From Sphingobium sp. (GTDB taxonomy: Bacteria; Pseudomonadota; Alphaproteobacteria; Sphingomonadales; Sphingomonadaceae): 64,000 bases of DNA. The stretch spans positions 1 through 64,000 of the forward strand of contig JALCRK010000010.1 of assembly GCA_022652485.1 (NCBI GenBank). The letters are read 5' to 3'. Made by a program: the position numbers and the translations under genes. Of this stretch, positions 17,225-24,998 are shown piece by piece. Every line of letters starts with the position of its first letter. Within the stretch, counting starts at the first letter, position 1. Under the pieces are notes generated by a model. That model was not told the DNA's origin. It saw only the letters and a list, made by a program, of their open reading frames with translations, and did no database searches.

Positions 17225-18544
17225 GTGACTCAGACAATGGTTGCGGCTAGGTGGCGTGAGCAAGCTATCAAATTCCGCAGGTTTTGTTGGAATATTCTGT
17301 GGCTGACTTTTATGATCGTCGCGCCTGCCCATGCCAATTCTTTTACCATCCCTCCTGCGGTCAGTGTCCCGGAGCTGCCTTCCGATTTAGAAACCCGGCC
17401 GGTGCAGCTTTCGCGGCTCGTTCTCAAACAGCCGCGCGGGACGAGGATCGGCAAGGTCAAGCTGGGTCTGTTGTGCATCGGCGGATACTCCTTCACGTGG
17501 AGAGGACGGAGCGGGGAGCTTTCGACCGAAGATTTCGACGATGCTTTCCGGGGCCAGCTGAAGGCGCTCGGCTATAATGTGGTCAGTACCAACAGCGATC
17601 TGTTCGATACCGAGGGGGACTCCCGGGCCGAATATCTGATCGGTGGACTCATTACCACTATGCAGGTCGATGCCTGCACGCCCAATTCTGGCTTGGGCGA
17701 CCGCTATTCTGCCAAGGGTCAGGCGCTCATGGAGGTGGAATGGCACATATATGATCGCATAGGCCGCACTGTGGTAGCGAGGGTCATCACCAGACAGGGC
17801 TACAGTACCAAGAAGGCTACACCGGACGGGGTTACGGGGCTGATCATAGCTGCCTTTGGAGAGAATGTGCGCGCTCTCGCAGCAAGTGATGCGGTGCGTC
17901 AGAATCTCATAGGTGAAAGGCGGGATCCCAACCTTCGCCGTACTCCCTCCGCCAATCTGGCCCCAATTAGCCTGACCCTGCCGACAAAGGGCGTGCAGCG
18001 TCTTTCGGAAGCGGTAGGCAGCACGGTTCTGGTGCAGTCCGCAGGAGGGTTTGGTAGCGGGTTTCTGATCTCAAGGGACGGGTATTTCCTTACGAACCAT
18101 CATGTGGTTGCTGGAAATAAATATGTGAAGCTGCGCTGGGCCGACGGGTTGGAAGAACTGGGCGAAGTCGTCCGTACAGACAAAGGGCGAGACGTTGCAT
18201 TGATCAAAGGCGAACCAAGGGATCGTGCTCCGTTGAAAATAGCGACGAATACGCCCGATGTGGGGTCGGAAGTCTATGCCATAGGCGCACCATTAGAGAT
18301 GAAACTTCAGAGCACGCTGACCAAAGGCATTCTGTCGGCCAGGCGTGTTGAAGACGGATACACCTTCTTGCAAAGCGATGTTTCTATCAATCACGGCAAT
18401 AGCGGCGGACCCCTCGTCAATGCCCGAGGGGAAGTTGTAGCGGTTACGGTTTCCGGGGTTTTTGCGAGTAAAACACCCCTTGGTATCAATTTCTTCATTC
18501 CGGCACAGGAAGCGCTGGAATTTCTCTCTATTCGACCGAAATAG
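17225..18544 (+). CDS. Secreted trypsin-like serine protease with unknown N-terminal domain
   Basis: The 439-residue protein has a signal peptide or anchor (WNILWLTFMIVAPAHA near residues 22-37). An unrecognised alpha/beta domain of about 160 residues follows (GKVKLGLLCIGGYSFTWRGR to DAVRQNLIGERRD). A DegP/HtrA-like S1C protease domain spans about residues 255-435. The triad is visible as His in FLTNHHVVAG, Asp in KGRDVALIKGE and Ser in NHGNSGGPLVNARGEV. No PDZ domain follows. The start is either GTG 17225 or ATG 17237; neither has a clear ribosome-binding site. It is in the A/T-richer accessory patch shared with the Trypco2 gene. Its predicted location is periplasmic. Confidence 0.85.
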   Translation: MTQTMVAARWREQAIKFRRFCWNILWLTFMIVAPAHANSFTIPPAVSVPELPSDLETRPVQLSRLVLKQPRGTRIGKVKLGLLCIGGYSFTWRGRSGELSTEDFDDAFRGQLKALGYNVVSTNSDLFDTEGDSRAEYLIGGLITTMQVDACTPNSGLGDRYSAKGQALMEVEWHIYDRIGRTVVARVITRQGYSTKKATPDGVTGLIIAAFGENVRALAASDAVRQNLIGERRDPNLRRTPSANLAPISLTLPTKGVQRLSEAVGSTVLVQSAGGFGSGFLISRDGYFLTNHHVVAGNKYVKLRWADGLEELGEVVRTDKGRDVALIKGEPRDRAPLKIATNTPDVGSEVYAIGAPLEMKLQSTLTKGILSARRVEDGYTFLQSDVSINHGNSGGPLVNARGEVVAVTVSGVFASKTPLGINFFIPAQEALEFLSIRPK

Positions 18545-18574
18545 GCCGTGGCCACTCTCTCGGATGGCCACGGC
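18545..18574. terminator. Bidirectional hairpin between convergent genes
   Basis: A perfect 10-bp stem GCCGTGGCCA / TGGCCACGGC with a ten-base loop begins directly after the protease stop codon. On the plus strand the tail TTAAGT is a weak T tract; on the minus strand CTATTT follows. It separates the protease gene from the convergent barrel gene. Confidence 0.6.
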
Positions 18575-18586
18575 TTAAGTAAAGTA

Positions 18587-19153
18587 TCAGAACTTTGCGA
18601 CAAGTCCCGCCATTGGGCGAATGGAGCGGAAGTTGCCCATCGTATCCATTTGCAAGCGAAGGCGCAGATTACTGTTGTCGCCCTGTTGCAGGCCTAGGTC
18701 GACCGGCGAAATCTCGACGCCGGCGCCATAGACAGTACCATCATGATCCGGGCCATTGACGCCCTGACTATCCAGATTGACCCACTGATAGCCGACCTTG
18801 CCGAAAAACATGCTGTCCTTGCCAGCGCGAATACCTACCCGGCCCGCGACGCCATATTCCCAGTCGATGTCGCCGGTGAAGCCTTTTGTGGCATTGCCTT
18901 CAGCACCCACAGTCAGTGGGCCAAGGTCGAAATTGAAGCCGACAACACCTTCGACGATGCCGCCCTTGGTGCGTCCGGGAATGCCGAAGCTGTTGCGCTC
19001 GCGGTCGAAACTTTCATACCCGCCAAGCACGCCGACATAAGGCTGGAAGCGGGTGTTGGTCGGCACGCCGGAATCCCCGCCATCGTTCTGCGCATAGGCA
19101 GTGGCGGGAATGATAGACACAGCGCCGAGCGCTGCCAGAAGCAGTGTTTTCAT
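18587..19153 (-). CDS. Small outer-membrane beta-barrel protein
   Basis: The 188-residue protein has a Sec signal peptide (MKTLLLAALGAVSIIPATAYA), followed by amphipathic strands separated by short turns (RFQPYVGVLGGYESFDRERN, VEGVVGFNFDLGPLTVGAEG). It ends in MAGLVAKF with a C-terminal Phe. This is the layout of an eight-stranded OmpA/OmpW-like porin family barrel. It has no OmpA peptidoglycan-binding domain. The gene converges with the protease gene and stands alone; its composition is intermediate. Substrate or function is unknown. Confidence 0.82.
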   Translation of the reverse strand: MKTLLLAALGAVSIIPATAYAQNDGGDSGVPTNTRFQPYVGVLGGYESFDRERNSFGIPGRTKGGIVEGVVGFNFDLGPLTVGAEGNATKGFTGDIDWEYGVAGRVGIRAGKDSMFFGKVGYQWVNLDSQGVNGPDHDGTVYGAGVEISPVDLGLQQGDNSNLRLRLQMDTMGNFRSIRPMAGLVAKF

Positions 19154-19360
19154 ATCTCTGAACCTCTTGCTATTGATACTATCCCGGTGTGGACCCGGGC
19201 GGCTGGCAGCAGCGCCATGTTCCGCGGCGCCAGCGGGGGACTAATGTCTCGCGCAAGCAGACAGTTGCACCGTTCACCGCAAACGCGGCGCATCATGTGT
19301 GCGGTGCGGCAATAATGTCACTGAATCTGAACCCAGGATAACGAATCCAGCGGCTGTAAA

Positions 19361-19387
19361 GAAAAAGGCGAGGCTTGCGGCCCCGCC
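19361..19387 (-). terminator. Rho-independent terminator of the peptidyl-prolyl isomerase gene
   Basis: Read on the minus strand, GGCGGGGC pairs with GCCTCGCC (one G-T wobble) around CGCAA and is followed by TTTTTCTTT. It lies 33 bases past the stop of the minus-strand isomerase gene. Confidence 0.8.
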
Positions 19388-19420
19388 CTTCAGAACTTTC
19401 ACTGCGACGGATCTGCCTGA

Positions 19421-19873
19421 TCAGGCGACCGTGGCCTTGATAATTTTCCCAGGCGTGCGCGGCGGCTCGCCCTTGGGCAGTGCGTCGACATGCTCCATGC
19501 CGCTCTCGACGATGCCCCATACGGTATACTGCCGATCGAGGAAGGTTGCATCGTCGAAGCAGATGAAAAACTGGCTGTTCGCGCTGTTCGGGTTCTGCGC
19601 GCGGGCCATCGAGCAGACGCCACGCACATGCGGCTCGGCGTTGAACTCGGCCTTGAGGTCGGGCAGCTGCGATCCGCCCATGCCTGTGCCGGTCGGGTCG
19701 CCGCCTTGCGCCATGAAACCGGGGATCACGCGGTGAAACACCACGCCGTCATAGAAGCCCTCCTTGGCGAGGGTGGCGATGCGCTCGACATGGCCCGGCG
19801 CGAGATCGGGCCGCAGCTTGATGACGACATCGCCGCCGCTATCGAGGGTAAGGGTAAGGGTATCGTCGGCCAT
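19421..19873 (-). CDS. Cyclophilin-type peptidyl-prolyl cis-trans isomerase
   Basis: The 150-residue cyclophilin catalyses proline isomerisation. It begins MADDTLTLTLDSGGDVVIKL with no signal peptide, so it is cytoplasmic (PpiB-like). The active-site segments are YDGVVFHRVIPGFMAQGGDP with the catalytic Arg, CSMARAQNPNSANSQFFICF and LDRQYTVWGIVESGMEHVDA. Length is normal for bacterial cyclophilins. It diverges from mgtE, with 144 bases between starts, and has its own terminator. Several paralogues are usual in this group, so I give no symbol. Confidence 0.95.
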   Translation of the reverse strand: MADDTLTLTLDSGGDVVIKLRPDLAPGHVERIATLAKEGFYDGVVFHRVIPGFMAQGGDPTGTGMGGSQLPDLKAEFNAEPHVRGVCSMARAQNPNSANSQFFICFDDATFLDRQYTVWGIVESGMEHVDALPKGEPPRTPGKIIKATVA

Positions 19874-20017
19874 GCTCGTCTCCGTATCACGTCATCTTTC
19901 GTGCGGCCCATATAGTGGCTTCAGCGGGGAGGAAAAGGCAAATCGGCATTGCAATTCCCGGTCGCATGGGCGAAAGCAAAAACATGATTGACGAACCGGC
20001 AACCGAAGGAGGCGCGG

Positions 20018-21454
20018 ATGACAGAGACCGACGCTTTCGTCGTGCGCGCGAAAAGTCCTGACAACGAACCTGAAATCGATATCGTCCCTGTTTCCGAATC
20101 CCGGCATGACGAGGATGACCGGCTGAAATCGGAATATGTCTCTGCCGTTCGTGACGCGGTGGAGGCGGGCAATATCGAGCGTGCGCGCGAGCTGGTCGCG
20201 CCGCTCCATCCCGCTGACGTTGCCGACCTTATCGAGCTGACCCCCAGCGACGAGCGCCCGGACATGGTCGCCGCGCTGGGCGATCTCGTAGGTGCGGAGG
20301 TGTATTCCGAGCTCAACGAGTATGTCCGCGATGACGTGATCGAGGAGATGGCGCCCGCGCAGGTCGCGGAAATCGCGTCCGAGCTCGATACGGATGACGC
20401 TGTCGCGATCATCGAGGACATGGAGGAAGAGGACCAGCAGGCGGTCCTCGAAGCGATGGAGCCGGAGGATCGCGCTGCCATCGAGAGTGCGCTGTCCTTC
20501 CCGGAGGAGTCTGCAGGCCGTCTGATGCAGCGCGATCTGGTCGCGGTGCCGCAGCATTGGTCGGTGGGGCAGGTGATAGACTATCTGCGCGACAACAGCG
20601 AACTGACTAAGGACTTCTGGGAAATATATGTCGTCGACGAGCGGCACCATCCTATTGGCTGCTGCCTGCTTTCCTGGCTGCTCACGACGCCGCGTACGAT
20701 CGCCATCTCCGATGTAATGAAGCGCGAACAGACACTGATACCGGTCGATATGGATCAGGAGGAAGTGGCGCTGCGGTTCCAGAAATATGCGCTGATTTCC
20801 GCTGCCGTGATCGATCCGACCGGGCGGCTGGTCGGCATGATCACGGTCGACGATATTCTCCATATCGTGCAGGAAGAAGCCGGTGAAGACATCCTCCGTC
20901 TCTCGGGCGCGGGCGATGGCGACATCAACCAGCCGATACTGCTCACCGTGCGCACGCGGCTTACCTGGCTAGTGGTCAATCTGGGCACTGCCATCCTCGC
21001 GGCTTCGGTGGTCGGCCTGTTCCAGGAAACCATATCCCGTTATGTCGTGCTTGCGGTGCTGATGCCGATCGTTTCCGGCATGGGGGGCAATGCGGGCACG
21101 CAAACAATGGCGGTGGCGGTCCGCGCTATTGCTACCAACCAGCTGACAAGCTCCAACACGATTCGTCAGATTTTGCGGGAGTTCCGCATCGCGCTCGCCA
21201 ACGGGCTCACGCTGGGCGTATTGATCGGCGTAGCGACGGGCCTGATCTATCAAAATCCAGATCTTGGGCTGGTGATCGCCCTGGCGATGCTGTTCAACAA
21301 TATCGTTGCCGGGCTGGGTGGCATCCTCGTTCCGGTGTCGCTGGACAAGATGGACGTCGACCCTGCCGTGTCTTCGGCGGTATTCGTTACGACCCTCACG
21401 GATGTAATGGGCTTTTTCAGCTTCCTTGGCCTCGCGACGCTCTGGGGGCTTTGA
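20018..21454 (+). CDS. mgtE: Magnesium transporter MgtE
   Basis: MgtE is a Mg2+-gated Mg2+ channel in the inner membrane. The 478-residue frame from ATG 20018 follows AAGGAGG and starts MTETDAFVVRAKSPDNEPEI. The N-terminal MgtE_N superhelix spans about residues 45-150 (ELTPSDERPDMVAALGDLVG). Two CBS domains that sense Mg2+ follow (about 160-280), with DPTGRLVGMITVDDILHIV. A C-terminal five-helix membrane domain has MPIVSGMGGNAGTQTMAVAV, the family pore motif. I see no Mg2+ riboswitch upstream. A DUF1489 gene follows 4 bases after the stop. Confidence 0.95.
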   Translation: MTETDAFVVRAKSPDNEPEIDIVPVSESRHDEDDRLKSEYVSAVRDAVEAGNIERARELVAPLHPADVADLIELTPSDERPDMVAALGDLVGAEVYSELNEYVRDDVIEEMAPAQVAEIASELDTDDAVAIIEDMEEEDQQAVLEAMEPEDRAAIESALSFPEESAGRLMQRDLVAVPQHWSVGQVIDYLRDNSELTKDFWEIYVVDERHHPIGCCLLSWLLTTPRTIAISDVMKREQTLIPVDMDQEEVALRFQKYALISAAVIDPTGRLVGMITVDDILHIVQEEAGEDILRLSGAGDGDINQPILLTVRTRLTWLVVNLGTAILAASVVGLFQETISRYVVLAVLMPIVSGMGGNAGTQTMAVAVRAIATNQLTSSNTIRQILREFRIALANGLTLGVLIGVATGLIYQNPDLGLVIALAMLFNNIVAGLGGILVPVSLDKMDVDPAVSSAVFVTTLTDVMGFFSFLGLATLWGL

Positions 21455-21458
21455 GCCC

Positions 21459-21854
21459 ATGCCGCTGAATCTGACCAAGATCGCCTATCGCGCCGAAAGC
21501 CTCGACGAGATGATGGGGTGGTTCGCCGGGCGCGGCCCGGAAATCCGTCTCACCACGCGCTATCTGCCAAAACGCCATGCGGAGCTGATTGGGGGATCGC
21601 TTTACTGGATCCTGCGCGGGCAAATGGTCGCGCGGTCCCTCATAAAGGGCTTCGAAGAGGCAGAGGGCGGCAAGACGCATATCGTTATAGAGTCCAGCCT
21701 CATCGCGGTAATGCCGGTTCCAAAGCGTGCGCATCAGGGCTGGCGTTATCTGGAGGAGAAGGACGCGCCGCCGGATCTCGGCACGGGGCAAGAGGCGGGA
21801 GACGCCCTCCCCGCGACAATTGCGGCGGAGCTGGGGCGTCTCGGGCTGGTGTAG
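21459..21854 (+). CDS. DUF1489 family protein
   Basis: The 131-residue cytoplasmic protein from ATG 21459 starts MPLNLTKIAYRAESLDEMMG and has the HRGWRY-like conserved part (KRAHQGWRYLEEKDAPPDLG) I associate with DUF1489, an uncharacterised alphaproteobacterial family. It is 4 bases after mgtE and probably cotranscribed. No catalytic motif is evident. A link to magnesium is not supported by anything beyond adjacency. Confidence 0.82.
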   Translation: MPLNLTKIAYRAESLDEMMGWFAGRGPEIRLTTRYLPKRHAELIGGSLYWILRGQMVARSLIKGFEEAEGGKTHIVIESSLIAVMPVPKRAHQGWRYLEEKDAPPDLGTGQEAGDALPATIAAELGRLGLV

Positions 21855-22424
21855 TTACTTCGCTTCGGTGGCTGGTGCGCCAGTGGCAGGAGCTTCCGCG
21901 GCGCTGGCACGCGCAGCGGCATCGGCTTTCGCCTTTTCCTCGGCTTTCGCCTGCGCCTCGATTTCCTCCGAATCCTTGTCGATCGTGCCGAGCCGCTTGG
22001 CCCGCGCCGCCGCCACCAGCTCGGACCAGCTCTTGTCACCCATCGCCTGCCGTTCGGCCTTAGCTTCCTTCGCGATCTTCGAGAAGCAGCCGGTGAAGCC
22101 GCCCGCGCCTACCGGCGAGCAGCTTTGTGTGCCGGATGCGCCGACATATTCGATCGAGCGGACGCGGCTCGTCCAGCTCTCGTTCTTCGTGGAGCCGATT
22201 TCCTCGCGACGCAATTCCTTGGGAATGCGGTAGCGCTCTTCCTCGCCCTGCCGCGCGCAGACGAGGATCTCGTCGCCCTCACTGATCGGGCAGGGGTCCG
22301 ATCCATAGACGATGACCTGCTTCACGCGAGGTTCGGCCGGTCCGTTCGCCGCCTGAGCAGCGGCGGGGGAGGCGGAGGCAAGCGCGAAAAACGCAAGGAC
22401 AAGCGCGGAATGGGTTTTCGTCAT
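21855..22424 (-). CDS. Secreted hypothetical protein
   Basis: The 189-residue protein from the ATG at 22422-22424 (complement; AAGGA upstream) has a signal peptide (MTKTHSALVLAFFALASASP). Conserved-looking segments with paired cysteines are GSDPCPISEGDEILVCARQG and GTQSCSPVGAGGFTGCFSKI. The C-terminus is a Lys/Ala/Glu-rich, probably helical or disordered tail (AQAKAEEKAKADAAARASAA). I recognise no named family, though sphingomonads often carry such periplasmic proteins. It starts one base after the coq7 stop codon and likely ends that operon. It converges on the DUF1489 gene with adjacent stop codons. Confidence 0.82.
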   Translation of the reverse strand: MTKTHSALVLAFFALASASPAAAQAANGPAEPRVKQVIVYGSDPCPISEGDEILVCARQGEEERYRIPKELRREEIGSTKNESWTSRVRSIEYVGASGTQSCSPVGAGGFTGCFSKIAKEAKAERQAMGDKSWSELVAAARAKRLGTIDKDSEEIEAQAKAEEKAKADAAARASAAEAPATGAPATEAK

Positions 22425-22425
22425 C

Positions 22426-22968
22426 TCATATCCTTTTCGAAAGCGCGATGGCGGCGCGGCACCCGAGGCGGATTGCCCCATACAGCAAGGGGTAGGCGGG
22501 CGCATTCTCCGCCCCCTGCGCGAGGGCGGTATCCCGATGCTCCACCTCTTCCGCCTGAAAATCCCCGATGGCGGCGCTAAGTTCCGGGTCGGCATCGCCC
22601 AGTGCCTCAAGCTGCTCGGCATAGTGCCGGTCGATCTCAGTTTCGATCGCGGCCGTGCAGGCCATTGCTGCCTGCGGACTCAATGCGGCGGTAAAGGCAC
22701 CCAGGGCGAACCCGGCGACATCCCAGAACGGCTGAAGCAGAGTCGGGCGCACACCGCGCTCCGCCATCATCGCATCGAAATGCTTGCGGTGCCGTTCTTC
22801 CTGAGCGGCCATGTGGGAAATCGAGCGGGCCATCGGGTGTCGGTTTCCCATCACCGCCATCTGGCCCGCGTAGATGCGGGTCGCGCCATATTCCCCGGCC
22901 TGATCGACACGCAGCATCGCCTGGCGATCAGCCTTGCGTGCGCGAACGGGGCGGGGGAAATCGCTCAT
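22426..22968 (-). CDS. coq7: Demethoxyubiquinone hydroxylase (Coq7)
   Basis: Coq7 is the di-iron hydroxylase that makes 5-hydroxyubiquinone in ubiquinone synthesis, peripheral to the inner membrane. The 180-residue protein carries the ferritin-like iron ligands: Glu in RVDQAGEYGATRIYAGQ, the ExxH in MAAQEERHRKHFDAMMAERG, Glu in TAAIETEIDRHYAEQL and ExxxH in FQAEEVEHRDTALAQGA. Its first four bases overlap the dsbB-like stop (22965-22968). Other ubiquinone genes ubiE and ubiB lie 30 kb away in the same window. Confidence 0.95.
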   Translation of the reverse strand: MSDFPRPVRARKADRQAMLRVDQAGEYGATRIYAGQMAVMGNRHPMARSISHMAAQEERHRKHFDAMMAERGVRPTLLQPFWDVAGFALGAFTAALSPQAAMACTAAIETEIDRHYAEQLEALGDADPELSAAIGDFQAEEVEHRDTALAQGAENAPAYPLLYGAIRLGCRAAIALSKRI

Positions 22969-23459
22969 GGCTGGCTCCTTCGGGGCAACAGCAACGCAAT
23001 GATCAGCGCCGCCGCGCCCAGCGAGAAAATTGCATTATAGCCTGCAAGCGAGATGTCGAACAGCGTCCATTGCGCGACGTCACAGCGGATCAGCGGCGCG
23101 CTCAATATGCTGTCGAGCATGTCCTGCGTGCTGCCCTGAGCGGCAGGTGCCGTGCACGCGGTCAGACCCTCCCACCAGCCATATTCGACGCCAGCATGGA
23201 ATACACCGATTACGCCGCTCGCCGCGATTGCCAGAGCGGCCAGGATGGTGAAAAGAAAGGCGACCTGCGGGCGCTGCTTCAGCGCATAGGCATCCAGCGC
23301 GAAGAAGATCGCGACCAAATGCGGCCAGCGCTGCCACATGCACATCTCGCACGGGAACAGCCCTCCGACATATTGCGACAGCAGCGCGCCTCCCAGCAGT
23401 AGGCAGGGGGTTATCAGCGCGACACGGCGGGCGGTGGCGAGGCGGGCGGCAAACGTCAT
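22965..23459 (-). CDS. dsbB: Disulfide bond formation protein B family
   Basis: DsbB-type proteins pass electrons from periplasmic thiol oxidases to ubiquinone in the inner membrane. The 164-residue protein has four hydrophobic helices. The first periplasmic Cys pair is GLFPCEMCMWQRWPHLVAIF. The second pair is LTACTAP and LIRCDVAQW (about residues 101 and 125), where the classical DsbB second pair lies. It overlaps coq7 by four bases, linking a quinone-using enzyme to quinone synthesis. Some alphaproteobacterial homologues are simply called DsbB-family, so the exact partner (DsbA) is not shown here. Confidence 0.9.
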   Translation of the reverse strand: MTFAARLATARRVALITPCLLLGGALLSQYVGGLFPCEMCMWQRWPHLVAIFFALDAYALKQRPQVAFLFTILAALAIAASGVIGVFHAGVEYGWWEGLTACTAPAAQGSTQDMLDSILSAPLIRCDVAQWTLFDISLAGYNAIFSLGAAALIIALLLPRRSQP

Positions 23460-23556
23460 GGCAATCCTGAACCGATATGACGCATGCGCGCCATCGCAAC
23501 CTTGTGCTGGATCAAAACCGAACCGGGGATGAACATGGTGGTGACGCCGATATCCG

Positions 23557-24912
23557 CTATTTCGCGGCCGCCTTTTTCAACGCCTCGGTCGCCGCGACCG
23601 CGCCGCCCTTTGCAGGGGGTTCGCCCAACCGTGAAATGGTTTGCAGGGCATAGCTGAGCTGGAAGTCCGTAATGCCCTTGGCCTTCAGCTGGTCTGGCGT
23701 TTGGCTGAAGCGCGGATCGGCCTTGCTATCTTCCTCAAGCGCTGGGTCCGCCGCCTTTGTCTCGTTGAGTAAATGCCGCCGCAGGTCCGATTCGCGGATT
23801 TGCGGGCGGGACTTGTAATCCGGGTCCGACAGTTGCGGCACGCGGACATCCGGACGGATGCCGCCTTCCTGGATCGAGCGGCCGGAGGGTGTGTAATAAC
23901 GTGAGGTGGTGAGCTTGATGCCGGTCGTTTCGCTGATCGGGATCACCGTCTGCACGCTGCCCTTGCCGAAGCTGCGCTCGCCCATGACCAGCGCGCGGTG
24001 ATGATCCTGCAACGCGCCCGCGACGATTTCCGATGCGGAAGCCGAGCCTCCGTCGATCAGCACGATGACCGGCGCGCCACCGGTGTCGTCGTTGCGGTCG
24101 GCATAATAGCGGTGGATATCGCCCTTGTTGCGGCCGCGGTCGGATACCACCTCGCCGCCATCGAGGAACACACCGGAAACACCTACCGCCTCGCCCAATA
24201 TGCCGCCGGGGTTGGAGCGGAGATCGAGGATATAGCCGATTGGCTTGCGGCCGAGCGACCGGGCGATGCTGCGCACGGCGTCCTTCACATCCGCGCCCGT
24301 GTTGGCCGAAAACTCGTTGATGTTGATGATGCCGACGCCGTTTTTCACTTCCCATTTGACGGGCTTGAGATCGATCTTCTCCCGTACCAGATCGACGTCG
24401 AACGGCTTGTCGCGCCCCGGTCGCACGATCGTGAGCTTGATCGGGGTGCCCGCAGGCCCGCGCATTTTCGCGACCGCCTCGTCGAGCGTGACATCATAGA
24501 TCAGCTCGCCGTTGATATGGGTGATATAGTCGCCGGACTTGAGCCCGGCGCGATAGCCCGGCGTGTCCTCGATTGGCGCGATAATCTTTACCGCGCCGTC
24601 GTCCAGCGTCACCGAAAGGCCGAGGCCGCCATAAGAGCCTTCCAGCTTGATCGAGAGGTTTTGATACTCGCTTTCATCGAGATAGTTCGAATGGGGATCG
24701 AGGCTCGCCAGCATACCGGAAATGGCACCACGGATCAGCTTCTCGTCATCGACCTTGTCGACATAGTCGGAGCGCACCTTCTGGAACACGTCCATGAATT
24801 CGCCGATTGCCGCGTAATTGGAGGCGTCTGCATCGGCCACCGCCGCCGTGGTGGCGGGAATCAGCGCCAGCGCGGAAAGGGCGACGGCGTGTCGAACGAA
24901 ATTTGCGGTCAT
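23557..24912 (-). CDS. S41 family C-terminal processing protease (CtpA-like)
   Basis: The 451-residue protein has a signal peptide (MTANFVRHAVALSALALIPA). A PDZ domain at about residues 85-170 includes YGGLGLSVTLDDGAVKIIAP. The S41 core contains LRSNPGGILGEAVGVSGVF and the catalytic Ser-Lys pair in GGSASASEIVAGALQDHHRA and GERSFGKGSVQTVIP. Such periplasmic proteases trim envelope proteins, including peptidoglycan hydrolases and their activators. It lies 86 bases downstream of an EnvC-type gene on the same strand, a common arrangement (rlmH-envC-ctpA). The Pro/Lys-rich C-terminus is not conserved. Confidence 0.95.
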   Translation of the reverse strand: MTANFVRHAVALSALALIPATTAAVADADASNYAAIGEFMDVFQKVRSDYVDKVDDEKLIRGAISGMLASLDPHSNYLDESEYQNLSIKLEGSYGGLGLSVTLDDGAVKIIAPIEDTPGYRAGLKSGDYITHINGELIYDVTLDEAVAKMRGPAGTPIKLTIVRPGRDKPFDVDLVREKIDLKPVKWEVKNGVGIININEFSANTGADVKDAVRSIARSLGRKPIGYILDLRSNPGGILGEAVGVSGVFLDGGEVVSDRGRNKGDIHRYYADRNDDTGGAPVIVLIDGGSASASEIVAGALQDHHRALVMGERSFGKGSVQTVIPISETTGIKLTTSRYYTPSGRSIQEGGIRPDVRVPQLSDPDYKSRPQIRESDLRRHLLNETKAADPALEEDSKADPRFSQTPDQLKAKGITDFQLSYALQTISRLGEPPAKGGAVAATEALKKAAAK

Positions 24913-24998
24913 CTTGTCGTAGGTTCCAAAAGAGGTCGGCGCGTTTATAGGGGCAGAGCCATCCCGCGCAAAGCGTTGTTTTGGAGGCGTCCGGCGTC

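Noticed and set aside
19874..20017. Magnesium riboswitch before mgtE
   Set aside because: The 144-base gap has no M-box-like conserved stems; it contains only a ribosome-binding site.
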